NCBI GenBank assembly: GCA_009763385.1
Contig: CM019824.1
Coordinates: 159,651,770-159,715,769, forward strand
Direction: 5' to 3'
DNA length: 64,000 nucleotides
Source of the DNA: Coix lacryma-jobi var. lacryma-jobi
Taxonomy: Eukaryota > Streptophyta > Magnoliopsida > Poales > Poaceae
Shown one piece after another: positions 56,250 through 64,000 of the stretch. The notes below the pieces were generated by a model. The model saw only the letters and a list, made by a program, of their open reading frames with translations, had not been told where the DNA came from and made no database searches. Every line of letters begins with the position of its first letter. Within the stretch, counting starts at the first letter, position 1. The position numbers and the translations under genes are program-made.

Positions 56250-58313
56250 GAAGCAGTGCTCGTCGACTTTCTCCGCGCGAACATCGACATGTTTGCGTGG
56301 AACCCCTCGGACATGCCGGGCATACCGAGGGAAGTCGCCGAGCACGCCTTGGAGATCCAGGCCGGGTCCAGACCGGTGAAGCAACGCCTGCGCCGCTTCG
56401 ACGAGGAAAAGCGCAGGATCATCGGCGAGGAGGTGCACAAGCTTTTGGCGGCCGGATTCATCAAGGAGGTATTTTACCCAGAGTGGCTAGCTAACCCTGT
56501 ACTAGTTAGGAAAAAGAATGGAAAAATGCGGATGTGTGTAGATTACACTGGTCTGAATAAAGCATGTCCAAAAGTTCCATTTCCTTTACCTAGAATTGAC
56601 CAGATCGTCGATTCCACTGCTGGGTGCGAAGTGCTTTCGTTCCTTGATGCGTATTCCGGCTACCACCAAATTAGGATGAGAAAATCCGATGAGCTCGCGA
56701 CCTCTTTTATCACGCCATTTGGTATGTATTGCTATGTTACGATGCCCTTCGGCCTTCGAAACGCCGGGGCAACGTACCAACGATGTATGCAGCACATCTT
56801 TGGCGAGCACATAGGCAAGACCGTCGAGGCCTACGTCGATGACATCGTGGTTAAAACTAAAAAAGTAGGGAACCTCATCAGCAACCTCGAGACCACGTTC
56901 GAGTGCCTCCGGGCCAAGAATGTGAAGCTCAACCCCGAGAAGTGTGTCTTTGGTGTGCCTCGAGGCATGCTACTTGGCTACATCGTCTCACAACGGGGGA
57001 TCGAGGCAAACCCTGAAAAAATCTCAGCAGTCACGAGGATGGGCCCGATTCGTGACCTCAAGGGTGTGCAGAAAGTAACAGGCTGCCTAGCCGCTCTCAG
57101 CAGATTCATCTCGAGGCTGGGGGAAAAAGCACTACCCCTCTACCGCCTGCTAAAAAAGACGGAACACTTTGCGTGGACCGCCGAAGCCGAGGAGGCCTTA
57201 ACCAAGTTGAAGGGGCTGCTGACTTCTGCACCAATTCTCGTGCCCCCGCGACCAGCCGAAGGTGACGATTCCCCCGAGCCCCTCCTCCTCTATGTGGCCG
57301 CAACCACTCAGGTGGTTAGCGCGGTCATAGCCGTCGAGAGGCACGAGGAGGGTCATACATTGCCGGTCCAGCGACCGGTATACTTCACCAGTGAGGTACT
57401 CTCCGAGGCCAAGGTCCGGTACCCGCACATCCAAAAGCTGCTCTACGGCATCATCGTCACAAGGCGCAAGCTCCAGCACTACTTCCTCGCTCATCCCGTG
57501 ACGGTGGTGTCGTCCTTCCCCCTCGGAGAGATCGTCAACAATCGGGAGGCCACGGGGCGCATCGCCAAGTGGTCCGCCGAACTAATGGGGGAGACCATCA
57601 CCTATGCCCCGCGAAAGGCCATCAAGTCGCAAGCGTTGGCGGACTTCGTTGCTGAATGGACCGACACTCAGCTCCCGCCGGCACAGATTCAAGCCGAGCT
57701 CTGGACCATGTACTTCGATGGATCCCTCACGAAGACGGGGGCAGGAGCAGGCCTGCTCTTCATCTCACCCCTCGGAGTACACATGCGCTACCTGCTACGC
57801 TTGCACTTCCCCGCCTCCAACAACGTCGCCGAGTACGAGGCCCTCGTCAATGGGCTGCGCATCGCCCTCGAGCTCGGGGTCCGACGCCTCGACGCCCGAG
57901 GAGACTCGCAGCTCGTCGTCAACCAGGTTATGAAGGCTTCAAGCTGCATCGATCCCAAGATGGAGGCATACTGCGGGGAGGTGCGCAAGCTGGAAGACAA
58001 GTTTTACGGCCTCGAGCTCAACCACATAGCTCGGAAGTACAACGAGGCCGCAGACGAGCTGGCAAAGTTGGCGTCCACGCGCGGCACGGTACCGCCAGAC
58101 GTCTTCTCGAGGGACGTCTTCGAGCCATCCGTCGAAATCGACCCGGGGGCTGGCCCCTCGACGCCACCCCTCGAGCAAGACACGGGGGCTCGACTCTCAA
58201 CGCCACCCCTCGAGAAGGACCCCTCGACGTCCGCAGAGGCGATGCAGGTCGACGCACACGCCTCTTCGTCATCACGGCCCCTCGACTGGCGACGCCCTAC
58301 CTCGACTACCTGA
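56250..58313 (+). CDS. Reverse transcriptase and RNase H of the Tat-type element (open 685-codon segment)
   Basis: The longest intact pol segment; it has no natural ATG at its start and is the continuation of the polyprotein after the TAG at 56247. Reverse transcriptase motifs in order are LVRKKNGKMRMCVDYTGLNK, the first catalytic Asp in SFLDAYSGYHQI, TMPFGLRNAGATYQR and the catalytic YVDDIVVK near 56835. The connection domain contains ISAVTRMGPIRDLKGVQ. RNase H contains WTMYFDGSLTKTGAGAG, NNVAEYEAL and GDSQLVVNQV, with the expected Asp-Glu-Asp residues. The tail (58130-58313) is linker-like with PPLEQDTGARL-type repeats. It would make element DNA from RNA. 56468-56740 is visibly AT-richer than the rest. 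Confidence 0.92.
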   Translation, partial: EAVLVDFLRANIDMFAWNPSDMPGIPREVAEHALEIQAGSRPVKQRLRRFDEEKRRIIGEEVHKLLAAGFIKEVFYPEWLANPVLVRKKNGKMRMCVDYTGLNKACPKVPFPLPRIDQIVDSTAGCEVLSFLDAYSGYHQIRMRKSDELATSFITPFGMYCYVTMPFGLRNAGATYQRCMQHIFGEHIGKTVEAYVDDIVVKTKKVGNLISNLETTFECLRAKNVKLNPEKCVFGVPRGMLLGYIVSQRGIEANPEKISAVTRMGPIRDLKGVQKVTGCLAALSRFISRLGEKALPLYRLLKKTEHFAWTAEAEEALTKLKGLLTSAPILVPPRPAEGDDSPEPLLLYVAATTQVVSAVIAVERHEEGHTLPVQRPVYFTSEVLSEAKVRYPHIQKLLYGIIVTRRKLQHYFLAHPVTVVSSFPLGEIVNNREATGRIAKWSAELMGETITYAPRKAIKSQALADFVAEWTDTQLPPAQIQAELWTMYFDGSLTKTGAGAGLLFISPLGVHMRYLLRLHFPASNNVAEYEALVNGLRIALELGVRRLDARGDSQLVVNQVMKASSCIDPKMEAYCGEVRKLEDKFYGLELNHIARKYNEAADELAKLASTRGTVPPDVFSRDVFEPSVEIDPGAGPSTPPLEQDTGARLSTPPLEKDPSTSAEAMQVDAHASSSSRPLDWRRPTSTT

Positions 58314-59527
58314 CGCGAGGCGAGCTACCAGAAGACAAGACGGAGGCCCGACGCATCGCTCGGAGGGCCAAGACCTACGTCATCTACGGCGACGAACGGG
58401 AGCTATACCGACGAAGTCCGACTGGGATCCTTCAACGCTGCATCCCACTCGAGGAAGGGCGCAAGCTCCTCGACGATATGCACTCGGGGGCTTGCGGCCA
58501 CCACGCAGCGCCGAGGGCCCTGGTTGGGAACGCCTTCCGTCAAGGCTTCTATTGGCCGACCGCCATTGGGGACGCCAAGCGTTTGGTCCAAGCGTGCCAT
58601 GGGTGTCAATTCTACGCCAAGCAAACGCACCAGCCCGCACACGCCCTGCAGATGATCCCAATCACTTGGCCATTTGCCGTTTGGGGGCTCGACCTCGTGG
58701 GTCCCCTCAAAAGGACAAGTGGAGGGTACACACACATGCTCGTGGCCGTCGACAAGTTCACCAAGTGGATCGAGGCTAAGCCGATAGGAGACCCCACCTC
58801 CGAGAGGGCTGTCGAGTTCATCGCCAACATCATGTACCGGTTCGGGGTGCCTAATGTCATCATCACCGACAATGGCACCCAATTCACGGGCAAAAAGTTC
58901 ACCAACTTCTGCGATGACAACAACATTCGCGTAACCTGGGCCTCGGTCGCATACCCCCAATGCAACGGGCAGGTCGAGCGCGCCAACGGCATGATACTCC
59001 ATGGGCTGAAGCCGAGGCTGTTCAAGACCCTCAAGAATTTCGGAAAGGGGTGGGCTACAGAACTCCCCTCGGTGCTGTGGGGCCTCAGGACTACGCCGAG
59101 TCGAGCCACCGGGTTCACTCCGTTTTTCCTAACCTACGGCGCCGAGGCCGTCTTACCTACGGACCTCGAGTACGGCTCACCTCGACTTCGAGCCTACAAC
59201 GAGCAAACCAGCGACGAAAGGCTCGCCAACGCCAAGGACCAGCTCGAGGAGGCCCGAGACGTGGCGCTCATCAACTCTGCACGCTACCAGCAAACACTTC
59301 GATGCTACCACGACAAGCACGTGCGCAAAAGGGACCTGGCGGTGGGGGACCTCGTGCTTCGACGGCTGCAAGATAATCGAGGGCGCCATAAGCTCACCCC
59401 TCCGTGGGAAGGCCCATACACCGTGGCCGAAGTGCTCAAGCCAGGCACATACAAGCTCTACGACGACCAAGGCAGGATCCTGGCGAACGCGTGGAACATA
59501 TCTCAGCTACGTCGCTTCTACCCTTAA
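58255..59527 (+). CDS. Integrase of the Tat-type element
   Basis: Real coding begins near 58255, where the frame switches from RNase H (ITAPRLATPYLDYLTRGEL); the open frame extends upstream to 57656 only as a shadow. The zinc-binding HHCC domain is seen as HSGACGHHAAPRALVG followed by CHGCQFYAK. The catalytic core has WGLDLVGPL (Asp), IITDNGTQF (Asp) and YPQCNGQVERAN (Glu). The C-terminal region contains RKRDLAVGDLVLRR and ends WNISQLRRFYP at TAA 59527. No chromodomain is visible. It inserts element DNA in the genome. A single frame change separates it from the reverse transcriptase segment. Confidence 0.92.
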
Positions 59528-60076
59528 AGGCCTCGAGGCCTTGTTCATTTTATCACTTTGTACAAACATGTTCAATATGAATGGCCAAACTCGTGCTCCA
59601 TCTTTCATGTTGCTTAGCATCTCAAGGTAGCCTCGACCCTGCCTAGCTCAGGGTCGAGCCTCCCTCGGGGGCTGACAAGGGGGTAAACCCCCCCAGACTC
59701 CGGAAAAAACGCGTGTTTTCTTTTCAAAATTTGACCCTCGTCTCGACTCGCGCCTCGAGTGAACTAGCGACGTCTAAATCTTAAAGTACCTCGAGCCTCC
59801 AAGGTCGGGGGGCGTCGACGTAGACGGCCACCTACGCCCCCGGGCTACGGTGCCCTACCTACGCCTCCCCTCGAGGGGCTCGCGACGTATCGAAGGAACA
59901 CAGACTAAGTTAGCAGAAACTCGAGCTTGCGACAAAGAGAAGCGGTCAAACGCATTTGAAAAGAAAACAACTCTTTTCAATAAACAAATCACATATACAT
60001 TCGGGTCTCGACGTACCCTCATTTATGTCATAGAATTCTTACAAGGGCCTCGACGCCCAAATTTGGCACGCAGGCC
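59528..60076. other. Spacer between pol and the convergent antisense gene
   Basis: 549 bp with CTCGAG-rich, non-coding sequence (polyadenylation zones of both genes would be here); no other feature seen. Confidence 0.55.
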
Positions 60077-63000
60077 TCAGTCCTCGTCGGTGCGGTACTC
60101 CTCCCCGAGGTCCACGATGGCAGGCTCGACCTCGACGCCCGAGCTCGAAGGAGGAGGGCTCCCGACACCGCTGCTGGCGTCAGGAGGCAGCACGTCCTCC
60201 TCGAAGATCTTCGCGAGCGACGTCCCCGGCCTCTCCATCTTCTCCAAAATTTTGTCGACACGGCGGTTGTTCCACTCCTCATCCTTCCCCTCGATCTCGA
60301 TGAAGCCATTCGCGACAACGTGGACCGGGAAGCGGAAACCGGAGCGAACGACCGCGAGTGTCTGCTTGACGCCGTGATGGAGAGCTTGCCGGACACGGTC
60401 CCGCGCGGCTGCGTCGAAGAAGCACAAGGCGTCGACCAAGGCATCGCCCCGAGCCATTGCACCTTCTGCCGCGGTCACAGGAGGAGCACCCCACATGGGG
60501 CCGAGCCGGTCGAGAGAGGAGCGAGCCCGCTCCGCCACCATCGTCTCGTCTTGGAGCTGGTCCAAGAGAGCCTGGTTCGTCCCGCGGAGCTCCTCGACCG
60601 TCTTCTCGACCCCTGCGCAACAAACAAGGAAGAGTGAGACTGCGGCGTAACAAAAAACTTCGAGACCCAAACAAGAACAAGGTGTAAGCCTCACCGTCGC
60701 AGTGTTGCCCCAGTGCGGCGAGGTCGCTGGTCAGGCCCTCAGCACGCTGCTCCAGCCTGCGCTTCTCGGCCAGCGTGAGGAGCTTCTCGGACCTAAGGTC
60801 CTCGATCAGCCGGCCCGCCTCCACCAGGGCCAGATCCTTGCGGATCACCTCCTGCCGCGCCGCCCCCTCGGCAGCTCGGGCGGTGGCGGCACCACTCTTG
60901 GCGTCTTCGGCCTCTTTTCTCGCCGCCTCCGCTGCGGTTCGGGCAGCGGCGGCCTCGCCACGGGCGTCAGCAGCCTCCTGCTTCGCCGCCTCGGCTTCAG
61001 CCCGGGCAGAGGTGGCCTCGCTTCGGGCGTCCGCGGCCTCCTTCCTCGACGCTTCGAGAACGGCGGCGGCCTCCTCCTTGGATCGAGCGACCTCGCCTCG
61101 AGCCACCCGGACCTCCGCCTCCGCCTCGTTAAGCCGGCTCGCCATCTGGGCGTTCCGGCTCAGCTCCGCGCGGAGATCTCGAAGCTCCGCCTCAGCCCGC
61201 GCGAGGGCGGCGGACACCTGTGCGGACCGCCTCCGCCTCTGGAGCAGCGACCGCCTCCGCCCCCGCGCCGGCACCTCCGGAAGATGGGCGCACCTCGCGC
61301 GGGGGCCCCCGCTGGCCGGCTGCTCGATGGGAACCACGGCAAGGGCGGGCTCAGTGGGACGGGAAACGGCCATATCGGTCGGTCGAGCTCGATGTCGGGC
61401 AGATCCTCCTCCGCCTCGAGCTGCCCCGACAGCGACCCGCCGCCCGACGGCACGGGCCCCGACTCCCTCCGTCCCTCCGCCGGCACTTCCTGTTGCGGAT
61501 CGATCGAGGGAAGGCTCGACCCCGGGCCCTCTTCCCTGGCCGGGCCCTCCGGCGCCTTGTCGGCGCTAGCCGGCACCTCGGGCGCCTCCACCGTCATCGA
61601 GCCCGCGGCGAGGAGCGGCCCCTGCTCCAGCTCGTTCAGGAGGTCCTCCACCGTCGGCTCCTTCTCCGCCGACGCCTCTCCCCCCTTCCCTCCTCCGCAG
61701 CCCGGCCCGTGCTGGTCGGAGCCACAAGGGGCGCAGTCTCCTCAGCCCCAGACGCCGGCGGGGCCGTGCTCGCCCCAGGCGCTTCCCCCGGAACAGCCGT
61801 CGTGGTGAGGGGAAGGATGGCGCTCCCAGTTGGCACCATCGCGGAGGAGGAGGAGGGGGAGGAGGCAGCGCTTCGGCGGATACGGTGGTGGCAGGCTCGA
61901 TGCCATGAGCTGAGGCCCCTGCAATACGAGATGACGGAGATGTCAGAACCAGGAAGAGTACCTCGACCCCTGTGGTCGATGGCGACGGCCTCACCAAAAT
62001 TCGCGACGATCATCCGGCCCCCTCGAGCCATGGCAGCTCGGGCCTTCTCCAGCCAAGCGGCTTCTCTAGCGGAGGAAGGTGCCATACCTCGAGGTGCCTG
62101 TGCCTCGACGGGGCTCGAGGTCTTGGCCCGCTTGGACGAAGCGAGGTCCACCTCCTGGTAGGAGCGCTTCCCCCTGAGAAGATGGAGATGGCACGCGTCA
62201 TCAAAAGCAAAGAGGTGAAGCCTCACTACCGACGAGACCCAAGGAAACTACTCACCCGAAGCGGCGGCTGGGCTTCTTCCCGGAATCGCCGGACCCACTC
62301 GGGGGCTTCGAGCCCACCCCACGGCTCGAGCCCTGCGCCTGGGCCGTCTCCACAGGGCTGGGATGGGGGGAGGGCTCCCGACGCCTCCCATGGCTCGACC
62401 TCGAGGGAGAGCCCTCCTTCCGCCCCACATCGCGGGAGGGCGACCGTACCACCCTCGTGCTGACGTCGTGGCGCTCGCCCCGGCGCGGGCTCCGGGACCT
62501 GCTCCGGCGCCCGCGCTGGTGGTCGCGCCCTCCCGCGTCCGCTTCCGTGTCCCGGCGGCGGTGCGGCGATGGACTCCGGGGACGCTCGCGCCCCTGGTCA
62601 CGAGACGCTCGGGGGCTCCCTCCCCGACGCTCGTGATGGCGCGGGCTCGACGCCTCTTCTTGGCGCCCGCCCTCCGCGGGCTCGACGGCGCCCTTGACGG
62701 CTCGCGGGGGTCGGGCCCGAAACCCTTCTCGACCTGTCGACCGCCTCTCGAGGCCCGACCCCTCTCGAGACCCCCCGTCTGGGCTGACGCGGGGGCGGCC
62801 TCCGTTGGCGCTGTGGCGGAGGCGCTCCGGGTCCGGGGCTTCCTTACGACCAGGGGGCATCCGGCGCGGAGCTCGACGGACCTCGGGCCCCCGACGAGGC
62901 AGGATCGGCGCCGCCTTCCGCGGCTGCGTCCCGCGCGACCCTTTTGTCGGTGGGACCTCCAGTGTACCCTCCTGCACAGAGGAGCGGTCAGCCCTGTCAT

Positions 63001-64000
63001 CGACGAGCCCCGCGCGCATCAAGCGCGCATCCATCCCCTCGTCGTCGCCCTCCTCCTCATCACCACTCTCCTCCTCCGAGCTCGAGGAGCTCAGCTCGGG
63101 GGACCCGTCCCCAGGCTGACGGTTACGACGAGCCTTCGCCAGTCTCTGCTCCCGAGCTAAGCGACGCAAGTTTTTATTTTTCTCTTTCTTCTTTTTGGCA
63201 TCCTTGCTCTCCTTGTCCTTCTGAGCAGAGAGGCGCCTCACCTGAGAATCCGCGGCGTCCTCCCTCACCGGGGGCCTCGACGCGCGACAAGTAAATGCCC
63301 CCTGAAGAAAGAAGAAGCGTGATGAGACAAACCACAAGACGGAGATGCAAACGGATCGAAGGAGGAAGAAGGGGGAGGAGGCTCGAGATAGCTCGACTCG
63401 AGGGAGGCTTACCAGGTCGAGACACCCCTCGTCGGGTGCCATCGCAACCAGGTTGGAGAGTTCAGGGACGAACGGCCCCTGGATCGTGATCGACACCCGG
63501 GAGACGCCCTCGTTCCGGGACAGCCTCTCTTCGGCCATCCTCGAGCGATTGAGCGCCTCGAGCTGAGCCTGCGGGCCCATCTCGTGCATAAGAAGGGGGC
63601 GGTCCGCCAGCGGGAAGAACTCTTCGCTGGTGGAACGCCCAAATGACCGCTTGCACGGTCAGCTTCTTCTCATCCACCAGCGTCTTCATCATCTCCATCA
63701 GCGGGGCCAGGTGGCGTTGCCTGTCCGCCGCAACGCCCCAGGTCCACTTCTCCGGGCGTTGAGTGAGGACCCTGCCGGTGTACTGCGGAAGGAGGCCACC
63801 TTCGTTCCGCAGATAGAACCAATGGTCGTCCCACCCGGCCTGGTTGGTGGAAAGCTTGTATCGCAGGTACTCGCGGGGGACATTGGCCGACGAGGTCCCC
63901 GCCCTCGCGGTAATGGCAAGGGAGCCCATGCGCACGGGCCGCCTCCCGCTGGGCTTCAGGGACTTGATGAAGAGCTCGCCCCGGAAGAGATGGACGAACA
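60077..64000 (-). pseudogene. Antisense intron-containing gene of the Tat-type element (5' end outside window)
   Basis: Minus-strand exons that I can place by GT..AG and phase are: beyond 64000 to 63413, 63301-62256, 62173-61962, 61918-60695 and 60612-60077 (stop TGA). The N-terminal part (LFRGELFIKSLKPS, then GWDDHWFYLRNEGGLLPQYT) fits the putative gypsy-type transposon domain (PF04195, from memory). The middle exon is Arg/Ser-rich with a KKKKEKNKN basic stretch and a Ser/Glu block. The fourth exon is a long Ala/Glu coiled coil (AEAEAAKQEAADARGEA). The C-terminus contains VHVVANGFIEIEGKDEEW. Frame changes near 63630 and 61680 break this copy. Antisense ORFs of this kind are known in Grande-like elements; their function is unknown. 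Confidence 0.8.

Larger units (their letters stand above)
51563..64000 (+). mobile_element. Tat-type Ty3/gypsy retrotransposon, 5' LTR to antisense gene (3' end outside window)
   Basis: The 5' LTR (51563-52899, TG..CA) is followed by a primer site at 52902-52919, gag (from 52958), protease, reverse transcriptase, RNase H and integrase (ending 59527), then a convergent antisense gene (60077 to beyond 64000). Gypsy order (integrase last) with no chromodomain, plus an antisense gene after pol, is the known layout of Tat-lineage elements such as Grande. Frameshifts occur in gag, at gag/protease, in protease and before integrase, and a TAG precedes the reverse transcriptase, so autonomous activity is doubtful. 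The target duplication cannot be checked; the left flank is AATAA. Confidence 0.92.

Noticed and set aside
57656..58254. N-terminal 200 codons of the integrase reading frame
   Set aside because: This part overlaps RNase H in another frame; the RNase H frame carries the conserved motifs, so the upstream part is a shadow.
60702..62161. Long plus-strand ORFs (368 and 313 codons) opposite the antisense gene
   Set aside because: The minus strand has splice sites, coiled coil and conserved C-terminal text; the plus frames are GC-driven shadows.
1..64000. CRISPR arrays, bacterial operons, tRNA or rRNA genes
   Set aside because: No regularly spaced direct repeats of CRISPR type, no ribosomal RNA signatures and no convincing tRNA cloverleaf were seen; the window is plant nuclear DNA.

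Overview
The window is repeat-rich nuclear DNA from a grass, most likely a panicoid/Andropogoneae species; this is inferred from the families of transposable elements present. There are Ty1/copia (Sirevirus-type) and Ty3/gypsy (Tat-type) LTR retrotransposons, two CACTA elements, Helitrons, hAT elements and Stowaway/Tourist MITEs. I found no convincing intact host gene. Nearly all recognisable coding sequence belongs to mobile elements, and most of it is broken.

Layout. 1-2733: 3' part of a plus-strand gypsy element with a decayed extra ORF. Its short 3' LTR (2734-2768 plus 19981-20353) is split by a complete minus-strand Sirevirus (2769-19980, 5-bp target duplication GAAGG). The Sirevirus holds a 2.7-kb solo LTR inside its reverse transcriptase (11126-13812, duplication GGCGC) and a 1.1-kb non-autonomous hAT element (8419-9543, 8-bp duplication). 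20354-23100: two convergent, degenerate GRF-type zinc-finger genes, with tandem repeats upstream of one and a GGCGCC-rich array upstream of the other. 23100-36765: AT-rich intergenic DNA with MITEs, a 360-bp Helitron, a solo Tat-type LTR (27574-28803, duplication CCTCT), and two apparently abutting Helitrons. 36766-43543: a CACTA element with AAA target duplication, carrying a core-deleted transposase, a broken Ulp1-like protease gene, an intact-looking small GRF-like gene, a telomere-like tract and a large AT palindrome. 43544-51562: MITEs, two inverted-repeat elements and a second CACTA-type element (48469-51232, duplication AAT). 51563-64000: 5' LTR and most of a plus-strand Tat-type gypsy element, with a long convergent intron-containing antisense gene in its 3' part.

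How the genes relate. Gag, protease, integrase and reverse transcriptase/RNase H sets serve retrotransposition of their own element. The CACTA genes would serve cut-and-paste transposition, but that copy lacks its transposase core. The LTRs carry candidate TATA boxes. The frequent frameshifts lie in the Tat element near C/G homopolymers, so either decay or residual consensus error is possible there. All coordinates of element ends come from direct reading of TG..CA, TIR, CTAG and target-duplication sequences; family names come from remembered motifs and no database search was run.
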